From positions 94,884 to 158,883 of the forward strand of contig CANPTW010000002.1 of the NCBI GenBank assembly GCA_947577075.1: a stretch of DNA of 64,000 nt, read 5' to 3'. Position numbers and translations under genes: made by a program. Every line of letters begins with the position of its first letter. Positions within the stretch are counted from its first letter, which is position 1. Source of the DNA: an uncultured Oscillibacter sp. (GTDB lineage: Bacteria; Bacillota; Clostridia; Oscillospirales; Oscillospiraceae). The notes beneath the pieces are model-generated. The model saw only the letters and a program-made list of their open reading frames with translations, was not told the origin of the DNA and searched no databases. This document shows, one piece after another, positions 16,032 to 24,744 of the stretch.

Positions 16032-17381
16032 ATGAACGCCTATCTTTCCAGTGTGATCGAGCATGTGAAGACCCGGCACGCAGGCGAGCCGGAGTTCGTC
16101 CAGACGGTGGAGGAGGTTTTCTCCTCCCTGGAGCCCGTCATCGAAAAGCACCCGGAATATGAAAAAGCCGATCTGCTGACCCGCATGGTGGAGCCGGAGC
16201 GGATGTTTACCTTCCGGGTCTGCTGGATGGCGGACGACGGGACCTGGCACACGAATATCGGCTACCGCTGCCAGTTCAACGGGGCCATCGGCCCTTACAA
16301 GGGCGGCCTCCGGTTCCAGAAGAACGTGTATCCCGGCATCATCAAGTTCCTGGGCTTTGAGCAGGTCTTCAAGAACAGCCTGACCGGCCTGCCCATCGGC
16401 GGCGGCAAGGGCGGCAGTGACTTTGACCCCGCCGGGAAGTCCGACGCGGAGATTATGCGCTTCTGCCAGAGCTTCATGCAGGCGCTGTACCGCTATATCG
16501 GGCCCGACGTGGACGTGCCCGCCGGGGACATGGGCGTGGGAGCCAAGGAGATCGGCTATCTGTACGGGGAGTACCGCCGCCTGAAAGGCGCCTTTGAAAA
16601 CGGCGTGCTGACCGGCAAGGGCTTCAGCTACGGCGGCAGCCTGATCCGGCCCGAGGCCACGGGCTTCGGCGCGGTGTACTATCTGGAGAATGTCCTCAAG
16701 CATGAGGGAGAGGACCTGAAGGGCAAGACCATTGCCTGCGCGGGCTTCGGCAATGTGACCTGGGGCATCTGCAAAAAGGCCACGGAGCTGGGGGCGAAGG
16801 TGGTGACCCTCTCCGGCCCCGACGGCTATGTCTACGATCCCGACGGCGTGACCACGGCGGAGAAGATCGAGTACCTGGTGGAGATGCGGAACAGCGGGCG
16901 GAACCGGGTGCAGGACTACGCGGACAAATTCGGCGTGGAGTTCCACGCGGGCGAGAAGCCCTGGGGCGTGAAGGTGGATGTGGTGATGCCCTCCGCCATG
17001 CAGAACGACGTTCACATGGAGCAGGCGAAGCAAATCGCCGCCAACGGGGTAAAATATTATATTGAGGTGGCGAACATGCCCACCACCAACGACGCCCTGA
17101 AATTCCTGATGGAGCAGCCCGGCGTGATCGTGGCCCCCAGCAAGGCCGTCAACGCCGGCGGCGTGGCCACCTCCGCCCTGGAAATGGCCCAGAACAGCGA
17201 ACGGCTGGTGTGGACCGAGGAGGAGGTCGACAAGCAGCTCCACCAGATTATGGACACCATCTACAGCATGAGCGTGGAGGCCGCCGAGAAATACGGCCTG
17301 GGGTACAATCTGGTGGCGGGCGCCAACATCGCGGGCTTCCAGAGAGTGGCCGACGCCATGATGGCCCAGGGCGTCTTCTGA
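16032..17381 (+). CDS. gdhA: NADP-type glutamate dehydrogenase
   Basis: This 449-aa hexameric-type enzyme interconverts 2-oxoglutarate plus ammonium and glutamate. The substrate domain has PYKGGLRF with a substrate-binding Lys, PIGGGKGGSDFDP, and PAGDMGVGAKEIGYL with the catalytic Asp. The nucleotide-binding domain has GFGNVTWGI. The length and the FDP motif fit the NADP-dependent, biosynthetic group. The ATG at 16032 follows AAGGAGG by nine bases, and an ATG three codons earlier is too close to that site. It is monocistronic, with a promoter and a post-stop repeat. Confidence 0.96.
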   Translation: MNAYLSSVIEHVKTRHAGEPEFVQTVEEVFSSLEPVIEKHPEYEKADLLTRMVEPERMFTFRVCWMADDGTWHTNIGYRCQFNGAIGPYKGGLRFQKNVYPGIIKFLGFEQVFKNSLTGLPIGGGKGGSDFDPAGKSDAEIMRFCQSFMQALYRYIGPDVDVPAGDMGVGAKEIGYLYGEYRRLKGAFENGVLTGKGFSYGGSLIRPEATGFGAVYYLENVLKHEGEDLKGKTIACAGFGNVTWGICKKATELGAKVVTLSGPDGYVYDPDGVTTAEKIEYLVEMRNSGRNRVQDYADKFGVEFHAGEKPWGVKVDVVMPSAMQNDVHMEQAKQIAANGVKYYIEVANMPTTNDALKFLMEQPGVIVAPSKAVNAGGVATSALEMAQNSERLVWTEEEVDKQLHQIMDTIYSMSVEAAEKYGLGYNLVAGANIAGFQRVADAMMAQGVF

Positions 17382-17471
17382 TTTACTTTTTCTCGAGAGA
17401 AAAAGCAGGCAAAAAGAGCTTTCGCTCGCTCTGAATGTCTGGAGTTTGACTGGGCTGAAGCGACGGCAACC
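17382..17471 (+). repeat. Post-stop intergenic repeat, group R1, copy B
   Basis: The element starts at the base after the gdhA stop with a CTTTTTCTC/GAGAAAAAG-type hairpin, continues with GCAAAAAGAGCTTT, and ends in TGAAGCGACGGCAACC. That end is identical to copy A after the HIT gene, and the orientation relative to the upstream gene is the same. Confidence 0.75.
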
Positions 17472-17491
17472 GGGATCACACTTGACATGAA

Positions 17492-17527
17492 AAAAGCGGC
17501 CGGCCGATGTCTTATCGGTCGGCGCTT
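17492..17527 (-). terminator. Terminator overlapping the 3' end of ruvX
   Basis: AAAAGCGGCCGGCCGAT pairs with ATCGGTCGGCGCTTTT apart from one bulge and one G-U pair. T-tracts lie on both sides, so it can stop both gdhA and ruvX transcripts. The stem uses the last codons of ruvX. Confidence 0.75.
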
Positions 17528-17934
17528 TTCTTATAGGTCAGGTAGCCCTCCAGGATAAGAGAGGCCGCCACGGCGTCTACGGTTTTTTTCCGCTGTTTGG
17601 CGTTCTTTCCGGCGTTGAAGAGGATCTGGTGGGCGTCGATGGTGGTGCGGCGCTCGTCCCAGAGGACGACCGGCAGGCCGGAGCGCTCCCGCAGCAGCTC
17701 CGCCAGGGCCTCGGCCTTCTCGGCCCGGGGGCCCCGGGTGCCGTCCATGTTTCGGGGATGGCCCAGCACCAGCTCTTCCGCGCCATGCTCCCGGGCCAGG
17801 GCGGCGATCTGTTCCGCCACCGCCTCCGGGCGATAGGCGGTGATGGTGGTGGTGAAGCCCGTCAGGAGCCCGGTGGGGTCGGAGATGGCGACGCCGGTGT
17901 GGGCGTCCCCGTAGTCGATGGCCATGATGCGCAT
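17512..17934 (-). CDS. ruvX: RuvX / YqgF-type RNase H-fold protein
   Basis: This 140-aa protein belongs to the YqgF family, implicated in 16S rRNA maturation and proposed as a Holliday-junction resolvase. The N-terminus carries the RNase H-fold strand MRIMAIDYGDAHTGVAISD with the first catalytic Asp. The VLGHPRNMDGT loop, WDERRTT (about 92-98) and DAVAASLIL with the last acidic residue are all present. The length fits the family. It is a single gene between gdhA and the rplJL operon. Confidence 0.93.
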   Translation of the reverse strand: MRIMAIDYGDAHTGVAISDPTGLLTGFTTTITAYRPEAVAEQIAALAREHGAEELVLGHPRNMDGTRGPRAEKAEALAELLRERSGLPVVLWDERRTTIDAHQILFNAGKNAKQRKKTVDAVAASLILEGYLTYKKSADR

Positions 17935-17995
17935 GGCGGGACCTTCTTTCCGCGGTTTGAGCCGCTTTGGTTTGATGCGTCTTGGCGGAGAAAGG

Positions 17996-18030
17996 AAACG
18001 AGGCCATGGCGGAGGGCCATGGCCTCGTTT
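17996..18030 (-). terminator. Terminator of the rplJ-rplL transcript
   Basis: A 15-bp perfect inverted repeat (AAACGAGGCCATGGC and complement) around a 5-base loop, followed on the minus strand by TTTCCTTTC, 20 bases after the rplL stop. Confidence 0.75.
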
Positions 18031-18049
18031 GAATTTGCAGGCGGGCCGA

Positions 18050-18421
18050 TTACTTCAGTTCGACCTTGCCGCCGACTTCCTCGATCTGCTTCTTCAGGGC
18101 CTCGGCGTCGTCCTTGGAAGCGCCTTCCTTGATGGTGGCGGGAGCGCCCTCGACCGTGGCCTTGGCCTCGGCCAGGCCCTGGCCGGTGATCTCGCGGACA
18201 ACCTTGATGACCTTGATCTTGGAAGCGGCGTCGAAGCCGGTCAGGACCACGTCAAACTCGGTCTTCTCCTCGGCGGCGGGAGCGGCGCCGCCGGCGGCGG
18301 GAGCGGCCATGGCGGCGGCAGAGACGCCGAACTCCTCTTCCAGGGCGTGGACGAGCTCGCTGAGCTCCAGAACGGTCAGGGCCTTGATCTCTTCGATCAT
18401 GGCGGTAACTTTCTCAGACAT
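18050..18421 (-). CDS. rplL: Ribosomal protein L7/L12
   Basis: This 123-aa stalk protein recruits translation GTPases to the ribosome. It shows the N-terminal dimerisation helix pair, an Ala/Gly hinge (about 37-50), and the conserved C-terminal domain with [20 protein letters not shown] and [10 protein letters not shown]. It lies 49 bases after rplJ in the normal order. Confidence 0.98.
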   Translation of the reverse strand: MSEKVTAMIEEIKALTVLELSELVHALEEEFGVSAAAMAAPAAGGAAPAAEEKTEFDVVLTGFDAASKIKVIKVVREITGQGLAEAKATVEGAPATIKEGASKDDAEALKKQIEEVGGKVELK

Positions 18422-18470
18422 TGTATGGAACCTCCTGATAGTAAATTTTTATGGTAGGTTGAGGGGCCGC

Positions 18471-19007
18471 TTACTCGGCGGCGGGGGCTTCTTCGGCGGC
18501 CTCGGCGGGCGCGCCCTGCTTCTCGGCAATCTGCTTGAGGACCACGGCCAGGCCGGTGATGGGAGCCAGCATGGTGCCCAGGACCTGGGCCTGCAGGACG
18601 GGCAGAGCGGGAATCGCGGCCAGGGACTTGATGGTGTCCAGGCTCACGGGTTTGCCGTCCATGAAGCCGCCTTTGATCTCGAACTTGTCGTTCAGCTTTT
18701 TGGCGTAGTCGTTCATGATCCGGGCGGGGGCCACAGGATCGTCGTTGCACAGGGCCAGGGAAGTGGTGCCGTTGAGCAGATCGTCCAGGTCGTTGAGGCC
18801 GGTGTTGTTGAAGGCAAAGCGGAGCAGCGTGTTCTTGACGACGGCGTAGTCCACTGCATTTTCACGGCACTCCCGGCGCAGGGCGGTGTCCTCTTCGACG
18901 GTGATGCCCTTGTAGTCCACGATGACGCCTGCGGTGGCCTTCTGGATCTTGTCGGTCAGCTCGGCGACGATGGCCTGCTTCTCGGATAAGACTTTCGCGT
19001 TAGGCAT
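18471..19007 (-). CDS. rplJ: Ribosomal protein L10
   Basis: This 178-aa protein anchors L7/L12 to the 50S subunit. It begins MPNAKVLSEKQAIVAELTDK and ends in an Ala/Glu-rich tail that forms the L12-binding helix region. The ATG at 19007 follows GGAGGTG. The upstream in-frame stretch is the L10 leader RNA, not protein. L10-(L12)n binding to the leader is the known feedback control of this operon. Confidence 0.97.
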   Translation of the reverse strand: MPNAKVLSEKQAIVAELTDKIQKATAGVIVDYKGITVEEDTALRRECRENAVDYAVVKNTLLRFAFNNTGLNDLDDLLNGTTSLALCNDDPVAPARIMNDYAKKLNDKFEIKGGFMDGKPVSLDTIKSLAAIPALPVLQAQVLGTMLAPITGLAVVLKQIAEKQGAPAEAAEEAPAAE

Positions 19008-19158
19008 GGTAGTTTTCACCTCCATAGGAATGGGAATGTGCGTTCTAAAAAAAGGAACGCCCCGGTGCCCGGAAAGACACAAGGACGCATAGCAAATCAA
19101 AATTTGCCGCCCTCGGCAGGACTTACGGGCGGAACCCACCTGCTGTCTTTGGAACGCG
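19008..19158 (-). promoter_or_regulatory. L10 leader (autoregulatory mRNA structure)
   Basis: The minus-strand leader of rplJ contains AGACAGCAGGTGGG followed by GTCCTGCCGAGGG, the conserved core of the L10 leader family. A later stem (GCGTTC/GAACGC around TTTTTT) may act as an attenuator. L10-L12 binding here represses rplJ-rplL. Confidence 0.85.
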
Positions 19159-19164
19159 ACTATT

Positions 19165-19193
19165 ATTATATACAGGACCCGGCAAAAAGTCAA
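19165..19193 (-). promoter_or_regulatory. Promoter of rplJ-rplL
   Basis: TTGACT (19188-19193) and TATAAT (19165-19170) on the minus strand, 17 bases apart, just upstream of the L10 leader. Confidence 0.88.
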
Positions 19194-19263
19194 GCGCTGA
19201 TTTTCATTTTTCTGTGGTTTCCGGAAAATATTTCCCAGGACCCGGCCGAACAGGGGAGAATCG

Positions 19264-19287
19264 AAAAGGGGGGACGTCAGTCCCCCC
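19264..19287 (-). terminator. Terminator after rplA
   Basis: GGGGGGAC-GTCA-GTCCCCCC, followed on the minus strand by TTTTCG, 15 bases past the rplA stop. It separates the rpmG-rplA transcript from the rplJL promoter. Confidence 0.8.
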
Positions 19288-19301
19288 TTGTAAGTTGGTG
19301 G

Positions 19302-19994
19302 TCAGACCAGCTTAGCGGTATTCATCCGCACGCCCGGCCCCATGGTGGAGGCGGCGACGCAGCTGCGGATATACTGGCCCTTGGCCGCGGCGGGCTTGGC
19401 CTTGACAATGGCGCCCATCAGGGTGTTGTAGTTCTCCGTCAGCTTCTCGGGGCCGAAGGAGACCTTGCCGATGGGGCAGTGGATGATGTTGGTCTTGTCC
19501 AGGCGGTACTCGATCTTACCGGCCTTGACCTCCTGCACGGCCTTGGCCACGTCGGGGGTCACGGTGCCCGCCTTGGGGGAGGGCATCAGGCCCTTGGGGC
19601 CCAGCACCTTACCGAGACGGCCCACCACACCCATCATGTCGGGGCTGGCGACCACCACGTCAAAGTCAAACCAGTTTTCCTTCTGGATCTTCTCCACCAG
19701 ATCCATCTCGCCCACGTAGTCGGCTCCGGCGGCCTTGGCGGCCTCGGCCTTGTCGCCCTTGGCGAACACCAGCACCCGGACGGTCTTGCCGGTGCCGTGG
19801 GGCAGGACGATGGCGCCGCGGACCTGCTGGTCGGCGTGCCGGGAGTCGACGCCCAGCTTCACATGAAGCTCGACGGTTTCGTCAAATTTGGCGGTAGCGG
19901 TCTTGCAGACCAGGGCCAGGCCCTCGGCGGGCTCATACTGGGTGTTCCGGTCGATCTGCTTGGCGCTGTCCTGATATTTTTTGCCTCTAAACAC
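19302..19994 (-). CDS. rplA: Ribosomal protein L1
   Basis: This 230-aa protein of the L1 stalk is also the known translational repressor of the rplK-rplA mRNA. Conserved stretches include [22 protein letters not shown] and [17 protein letters not shown]. The length fits the family. It begins [15 protein letters not shown] after GAGGAAG. It follows rplK in the usual order, separated by about 200 bases containing strong hairpins. Confidence 0.97.
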   Translation of the reverse strand: MFRGKKYQDSAKQIDRNTQYEPAEGLALVCKTATAKFDETVELHVKLGVDSRHADQQVRGAIVLPHGTGKTVRVLVFAKGDKAEAAKAAGADYVGEMDLVEKIQKENWFDFDVVVASPDMMGVVGRLGKVLGPKGLMPSPKAGTVTPDVAKAVQEVKAGKIEYRLDKTNIIHCPIGKVSFGPEKLTENYNTLMGAIVKAKPAAAKGQYIRSCVAASTMGPGVRMNTAKLV

Positions 19995-20167
19995 TGTTAC
20001 TTCCTCCTCATAGTGGTTCTTCGGAATGGAATCCTCCCACTGTATGGAGCGGCGATCCGGCCGCTCGTGTGATATTACTTCCGGGCGGAAAGCCCGGAGG
20101 CAATATATGCCGTCTTTTGCGGCTGCCGCCGGAACCGGCGGCGGGCAAAACGGCTCCCATCAAATGT

Positions 20168-20198
20168 ATTATTTCCGAATTTCCAATTCGGAAATAAT
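20168..20198. promoter_or_regulatory. Perfect AT-rich hairpin between rplK and rplA
   Basis: ATTATTTCCGAATT and its exact complement form a 14-bp stem with a 3-base loop, five bases after the rplK stop. No T-tract follows, so it is not a standard terminator. A second GC-rich stem (GCCGCCGG/CCGGCGGC) lies about 50 bases further into the rplK-rplA gap. It may be an RNA-processing or protein-binding site. Confidence 0.5.
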
Positions 20199-20203
20199 AT
20201 CGG

Positions 20204-20629
20204 TCAGTCGCCGACGATAACGCCCATGGACCGGCAGGTTCCGGCGATCATGCTCATGGCGGACTCGAGATTGGCGGCGTTCAGGTCCCGCATTTTGATC
20301 TCGGCGATCTTTTGGATGCTGGCCTTGGAGATGGTGGCCACCTTGGTCTTGTTGGGAACGCCGGAGCCGGACTCGATGCTGCATTCCTTTTTGATCAGCA
20401 CCGCCGCCGGAGGCGTCTTGGTGATGAAGGAGAAGGAACGGTCCGCATACACGGTGATGACGACGGGGATGATCATGCCCACGTCGTTTTTGGTGCGTTC
20501 ATTGAACTCCTTGGTAAAGGCGGCGATGTTCACGCCGTGCTGGCCCAGAGCGGGGCCGACGGGGGGAGCGGGCGTCGCCTTGCCCGCGGGGATCTGCAGC
20601 TTTACATAACCAGTAATCTTCTGTGCCAT
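20204..20629 (-). CDS. rplK: Ribosomal protein L11
   Basis: This 141-aa protein of the GTPase-associated centre shows the family N-terminus ([20 protein letters not shown]) and the C-terminal rRNA-binding part ([19 protein letters not shown]). The ATG at 20627-20629 starts MAQKITGY, and the short upstream in-frame extension is ignored. It lies in the operon nusG-rplK-rplA. Confidence 0.98.
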   Translation of the reverse strand: MAQKITGYVKLQIPAGKATPAPPVGPALGQHGVNIAAFTKEFNERTKNDVGMIIPVVITVYADRSFSFITKTPPAAVLIKKECSIESGSGVPNKTKVATISKASIQKIAEIKMRDLNAANLESAMSMIAGTCRSMGVIVGD

Positions 20630-20707
20630 GGAGCGGCACCTCCTACGATTTAAAATGTGGTTCGGCGGGACGGTTTCCGTCCCTCCCACCTGCGCCGAAA
20701 GGCGCGA

Positions 20708-21232
20708 TCAGTTCTGGACTTCTACCTGATCCAGCTCCAAGTCCACCGGGGTTTCCCGGCCGAACATGGAAACCATGACGCTGACCCGGTTCTTCTCCGG
20801 CTCGATCTCCTCGACCACGCCGGTGAAGCTGGCCAGCGGGCCGTCCATAATCCGCACGTGGTCGCCCAAGCCGTACTTGACGACGATTTCGTGCTTCTCC
20901 ATTCCCATGGCCAGGACCTCTTCCTCCGTCAGGGGGATGGCCTTGTTGGCGGTGCCCACAAAACCGGTGACGCCCCGGACGTTCCGCACCAGGTGCCAGG
21001 TCTCGTCCGTCATGATCATCTTGATCAGCACGTAGCCGGGGAAGACCTTCCGGGCCACTTCCTTGGAAGCGCCGCTCTCGGTGATCTCCGTCACGTTCTC
21101 CATGGGGATTTCGATCCGAAGGATCATGTCCTCCATGTTCCGCCCGGCGACAAACTTCTCAATGCTGGTCTTGACGGCGTTTTCATAGCCGGAGTAGGTA
21201 TGGACGACATACCATTTCGCGCTGTCTGCCAT
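20708..21232 (-). CDS. nusG: Transcription termination/antitermination factor NusG
   Basis: This 174-aa protein has the NGN domain ([16 protein letters not shown] at the start, then FPGYVLIKM) and a C-terminal KOW domain ([18 protein letters not shown]). It binds RNA polymerase and modulates pausing and coupling. The start MADSAKW was chosen over an extension of seven residues that would enter the secE gap. It sits 10 bases after secE. Confidence 0.97.
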   Translation of the reverse strand: MADSAKWYVVHTYSGYENAVKTSIEKFVAGRNMEDMILRIEIPMENVTEITESGASKEVARKVFPGYVLIKMIMTDETWHLVRNVRGVTGFVGTANKAIPLTEEEVLAMGMEKHEIVVKYGLGDHVRIMDGPLASFTGVVEEIEPEKNRVSVMVSMFGRETPVDLELDQVEVQN

Positions 21233-21242
21233 CTTCGCTGCC

Positions 21243-21461
21243 TCAGGCGCCAAAGACGCTCAGGATCATCTGAACCAGGGAGACCGACACAAAGTCGAAC
21301 ACCCAGATAAACACGCCGATGAGCGCGGAGCACAGCAGCACGGTGCCCGTATTCTTCACAACCGTCTGCCTGTTGGGCCAAACAACCTTCTTCAGTTCGC
21401 TTTTCATTTCGCGGAACCAAAGGCCGCGATCCTTCTTTTTCGCTTCTGCCATCCTTATCAA
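21243..21461 (-). CDS. secE: Preprotein translocase subunit SecE
   Basis: This 72-aa single-helix SecE clamps the SecY channel. The conserved amphipathic helix KSELKKVVWPNRQTVVKNT is followed by one transmembrane helix (about 40-62). Two starts are possible: a TTG at 21461 with AGGAAAGG five bases upstream (given here), or ATG 21452 (MAEAKKK), whose spacing to that site is longer. It lies between rpmG and nusG as usual. Confidence 0.93.
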   Translation of the reverse strand: MIRMAEAKKKDRGLWFREMKSELKKVVWPNRQTVVKNTGTVLLCSALIGVFIWVFDFVSVSLVQMILSVFGA

Positions 21462-21477
21462 TACGCCCTTTCCTCAA

Positions 21478-21627
21478 TTATTTGGTTTCGCTGTGGAGCG
21501 TGTGCTTCCGGCAGAAACGGCAATACTTGTTCAGCTCCAGCTTGTCCGGTGTGTTTTTCTTGTTCTTCATGGTATTGTAGTTTCTCTGCTTGCACTCGTT
21601 GCATCTCAGGGTCACTTTGACTCGCAT
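21478..21627 (-). CDS. rpmG: Ribosomal protein L33
   Basis: This 49-aa protein begins [17 protein letters not shown] and ends with [14 protein letters not shown]. The two CxxC pairs show the zinc-binding C+ form of L33. It is the first gene of the secE-nusG-rplK-rplA transcript, with AGGAGG eight bases before the ATG. Confidence 0.96.
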   Translation of the reverse strand: MRVKVTLRCNECKQRNYNTMKNKKNTPDKLELNKYCRFCRKHTLHSETK

Positions 21628-21756
21628 TGTTTCGGCACCTCCTTATATTGACCTTCCTCCGGGGAAGGCCGACTGCCTCCCTGCCGGGGCCTGATTCTCG
21701 CGGCTTGAAAAGCGAAAAAGCGCACAACAAAAAAGCCCCGCTCACAGGTAAGGCTC

Positions 21757-21785
21757 AGTATAGCACAGGACCGCCGGCTGGTCAA
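21757..21785 (-). promoter_or_regulatory. Promoter of rpmG-secE-nusG-rplK-rplA
   Basis: TTGACC (21780-21785) and TATACT (21757-21762) on the minus strand, 17 bases apart, about 120 bases before rpmG. Confidence 0.85.
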
Positions 21786-21870
21786 CACTTTTTTCCTTTT
21801 TTGCGCCTCTTTTTTGCCCGGGGCCGGATTGCGGACCGGGGAACGGGGGCGGGAGCCTCCTCCGGCGGGA

Positions 21871-21899
21871 AGCCCCCGGGGAATTCTTCCCCGGGGGCT
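21871..21899 (-). terminator. Hairpin after glpK
   Basis: AGCCCCCGGGGAA and its exact complement form a 13-bp stem with a 3-base loop, nine bases past the glpK stop. The T-tract is poor, so termination may be Rho-assisted or partial. Confidence 0.55.
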
Positions 21900-21907
21900 C
21901 CTTGACG

Positions 21908-23407
21908 TTAGGACTGGTCTTTGGCCCAGGCGACGGCGCAGCGCACCGCCCTGGCCCAGCCGTTTAAAAGGGCCTGCCGCCGGTCCGGGGAGACGGCGGG
22001 GACGAAGGTCCGCTCACAGGCCCAGTTGCCCCGGATCTCCTCCGTCCCCGTCCAGAAGCCCGCGGCCAGCCCCGCCAGGTAGGCCGCCCCCAGGGCGGTG
22101 GTTTCGATGCACCGGGGCCGCTGGATGCGGATGTCCGACAGGTCCGCCTGGAACTGCATGAGGAAGCTGTTGGCGCTGGCCCCGCCGTCCACCTTGAGGG
22201 CGGCCAGGGACAGGCCCGACTCCTCCTTCATGGCGGCGAGGAGGTCGTTGGTCTGATAGGCCAGGGACTCCGTCACGGCCCGGATGAAATGGGCCCTGGT
22301 GACGCCCCGGGTCAGCCCCACGATGGTGCCCCGGGCATAGGGCTCCCAGTAGGGGGCCCCAAGGCCGGCGAAGGCCGGAACCACATAGACGCCCCCGGCG
22401 TCCTCCAGCGAGGAGCAGACGGCCTCGGTCTCGGCGGCGCTCTCCAGCAGCTTCAGCTCGTCCCGGAGCCACTGAATGGCGGCTCCCGCGATGAAAATGC
22501 TGCCTTCCAAAGCGTAGCGGGGCCGGCGGTCCGGGCTGGCGGCGAGGGTGGTGATGAGCCCCCGCTCCGAGCGGACGGCCTCCGCCCCGGTGTTCATCAG
22601 GAGGAAGCCCCCGGTGCCATAGGTGCTCTTCACATCGCCGGGAGCGAAGCCGCATTGGCCGAAGAGGGCGGCCTGCTGGTCCCCGGCGGCGGCGGCGATG
22701 GGAATGGAGCCGCCGAACTTTCCCGTGGCGCCGTAAACGCAGCTGCTGGGCAGCACCTGGGGCAGCATGGAGGCGGGGATGCGGAAGTAGTCCAGCAGCT
22801 CCTGGTCCCACTGGAGCTTGTGGATGTCAAAGAGCATGGTTCGGGAGGCGTTGGTATAGTCCGTGGCGTGGACCCGCCCCTCGGTGAGGTTCCAGATGAG
22901 CCAGGAATCCACGGTGCCGAACCGGAGCTCGCCCCGTTCCGCCCGCTCCCTGGCCCCGGGGACGTTGTCCAGAATCCATTCCAGCTTGCTGGCGGAGAAA
23001 TAGGCGTCGGGAATGAGGCCGGTCTTCTTCCGGACGGTTTCCTCCAGCCCGTCCCGGCGGAGCCGCTGGATGCGGTCCGCCGTCCGGCGGCACTGCCAGA
23101 CGATGGCGTTGCACACGGGCTTTCCGGTGGCGGCGTCCCAGACCACGGTGGTTTCCCGCTGGTTGGTAATGCCGATGGCGGCGATTTCACCGGCCTCCGC
23201 GCCGATTTTCTGCATGGCCTCCATGGTGACGCCCATCTGGGTGGACCAGATTTCCCTGGGGTCGTGCTCCACCCAGCCGGGCCGGGGGTAGATCTGGGGA
23301 AATTCTTTTTGGACCACGCTGCAGACCTCCCCCCTCCGGTCGAAGAGGATGCAGCGGGAGCTGGTGGTGCCCTGGTCCATGGCGATTACATACGTTTTCT
23401 CCTTCAC
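21908..23407 (-). CDS. glpK: Glycerol kinase
   Basis: This 499-aa FGGY-family kinase phosphorylates glycerol to glycerol 3-phosphate. The N-terminal phosphate loop [13 protein letters not shown], the substrate region [21 protein letters not shown], and the ATPase motif [14 protein letters not shown] are present. The length is standard. It lies 24 bases after a monoacylglycerol lipase-like gene in the same direction. The lipase product glycerol would be its substrate, so the pair forms a short pathway from monoglycerides to glycolysis or phospholipid synthesis. Confidence 0.95.
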   Translation of the reverse strand: MKEKTYVIAMDQGTTSSRCILFDRRGEVCSVVQKEFPQIYPRPGWVEHDPREIWSTQMGVTMEAMQKIGAEAGEIAAIGITNQRETTVVWDAATGKPVCNAIVWQCRRTADRIQRLRRDGLEETVRKKTGLIPDAYFSASKLEWILDNVPGARERAERGELRFGTVDSWLIWNLTEGRVHATDYTNASRTMLFDIHKLQWDQELLDYFRIPASMLPQVLPSSCVYGATGKFGGSIPIAAAAGDQQAALFGQCGFAPGDVKSTYGTGGFLLMNTGAEAVRSERGLITTLAASPDRRPRYALEGSIFIAGAAIQWLRDELKLLESAAETEAVCSSLEDAGGVYVVPAFAGLGAPYWEPYARGTIVGLTRGVTRAHFIRAVTESLAYQTNDLLAAMKEESGLSLAALKVDGGASANSFLMQFQADLSDIRIQRPRCIETTALGAAYLAGLAAGFWTGTEEIRGNWACERTFVPAVSPDRRQALLNGWARAVRCAVAWAKDQS

Positions 23408-23431
23408 GTCCGCGCCTCCTGTGCCGGGTGG

Positions 23432-24364
23432 TCAGGCGGGAAGGGCGCTTTTGAAGAAGCCGAGGATATCCGCCTCCACCTCGTCCCTGAGGCCGCTGTA
23501 GTTGTGAATCTCGTGGCGGTAGCCGTCATAGAGCTTTGTGACGACCTTATGGCCGGAGTCCTCCAGCCAGGCGGAGACCTGCTTTACGCCCCGGCCGTAC
23601 TGGCCCACGGGGTCCTCGCTTCCGGCGATGTTGAAGACGGGCAGGTCCCCGGGCACCTTTTCCGCCCAGGCCGGGCCGGTGATGAAGTCAATCATCTGAC
23701 AGAAATAGAGGAAGGACTGATTGCTGGTGGGCCGGGAAAAGGCGTCCAGGGGGTCCAGGGCGTGGTCCGCCTGGACATAGGGGTCGGAGCAGATCCACTC
23801 GTTGCCGAACTTCACGCCCTCGGTGCACCGCTCGCACATCCAGCCCAGCAGGGCCCCGGCGGCAGTGGGGTCGGACTCGCCGCCCTTTCCGGCGTCCACG
23901 GCGGCTTGCAGCATGGCCATGCCCTGGTCCAGGCCGGGGAAAACGCCGCTGGTGCCGCAGAGGGTGACGGCGGAAAGCTCGTCTCCGTAAGCGGCCATGT
24001 AGTCCCGGGCGATGAAGGAGCCCATGCTGTGGCCGTAGAGGAAATAGGGAAGGCCGGGGTATTGCTCCTTGACCAGCTTCGTTAGGGTGTGCTCGTCCTC
24101 CATCATGGTGTGGGGGCCCTTGTCCCCCCAGTCGCCCCAGGAGTCGTTGACGACGGCGGTCCTTCCGTGCCCCACATGGTCGTCCGCGGCCACGATGAAT
24201 CCGGCGTCCAGGAATTTGACAATCATGTGGAGATAGCGCCGGGAGTGCTCCCCAAAGCCGTGGACCAGCTGGATAACGCCCACGGGCTTGGCGGCGGGGA
24301 CATAGATCCACCCCTGGACCTGGTCCCGCTGGTTGAAGGACGGAAAGCTGATTTCGTGCAGCAT
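23432..24364 (-). CDS. Alpha/beta hydrolase, monoacylglycerol lipase-like
   Basis: This 310-aa serine hydrolase has the oxyanion motif LVHGFGEHSRRY (about 33-44) and the nucleophile elbow YGHSMGSF (about 109-116). A catalytic Asp lies in NIAGSEDPVG (about 247-256) and a catalytic His in YDGYRHEIHN (about 280-289). The HGxxEH pattern fits monoglyceride lipases. There is no signal peptide, so the protein is cytoplasmic. Coupling with glpK supports release of glycerol from monoglycerides, but other esters remain possible. Confidence 0.85.
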   Translation of the reverse strand: MLHEISFPSFNQRDQVQGWIYVPAAKPVGVIQLVHGFGEHSRRYLHMIVKFLDAGFIVAADDHVGHGRTAVVNDSWGDWGDKGPHTMMEDEHTLTKLVKEQYPGLPYFLYGHSMGSFIARDYMAAYGDELSAVTLCGTSGVFPGLDQGMAMLQAAVDAGKGGESDPTAAGALLGWMCERCTEGVKFGNEWICSDPYVQADHALDPLDAFSRPTSNQSFLYFCQMIDFITGPAWAEKVPGDLPVFNIAGSEDPVGQYGRGVKQVSAWLEDSGHKVVTKLYDGYRHEIHNYSGLRDEVEADILGFFKSALPA

Positions 24365-24429
24365 GGCGGTTCCTCCTGTTCCGGGCGCAAAGGGCGCCCC
24401 GGTGATTGAAGATGGGGAAAAATAGGAAA

Positions 24430-24591
24430 TTAGAGCAGTTCTCTAAAATAATGAGAAAAAAGGAAGCGAGGGCGGGAATTGCAGGGCAAGGCGGAGGACG
24501 CAGGCGGGCTGGCGCCCGTCAAGGACGACAACGCGGCCATGCAATTTCCGAACGGCTGAACTTTTCTCAGTATTTTTGAGAAGTGCTCTAA
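24430..24591. repeat. 162-bp intergenic repeat with terminal inverted repeats, group R3, copy 1
   Basis: The ends form a 30-bp inverted repeat with three mismatches, starting TTAGAGCA(G/C)TTCTC and ending in TGAGAAAA. The GC-rich centre contains GGGCAAGGCGGAGGACGCAG. A diverged copy in reverse orientation lies at 45290-45441. There is no coding capacity; it looks like a miniature inverted-repeat element. No clear target-site duplication is visible. Confidence 0.8.
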
Positions 24592-24677
24592 ATCAAGTAT
24601 ACCGTGCTTCCCCGCCGCTGTCAACCAAAAGCGGGCGGGAGCTTTTCGGCCGGAAGCGGTTTTTTCCGGAAAGGGGC

Positions 24678-24706
24678 TTGCCATTCGGAGAAAAATCCGC
24701 TATGAT
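24678..24706 (+). promoter_or_regulatory. Promoter and palindrome upstream of the ROK regulator
   Basis: TTGCCA (24678-24683) and TATGAT (24701-24706) are 17 bases apart. The palindrome ATAAAGCCTTTAT (24711-24723) lies at the expected transcription start and could be an autoregulatory operator. Confidence 0.65.
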
Positions 24707-24744
24707 ATTCATAAAGCCTTTATAAAACAAACGAAGGATGAAGC

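Noticed and set aside
22289..24085. Long plus-strand open frame opposite glpK and the lipase
   Set aside because: Antisense shadow in GC-rich DNA; both minus-strand genes have complete catalytic motifs.
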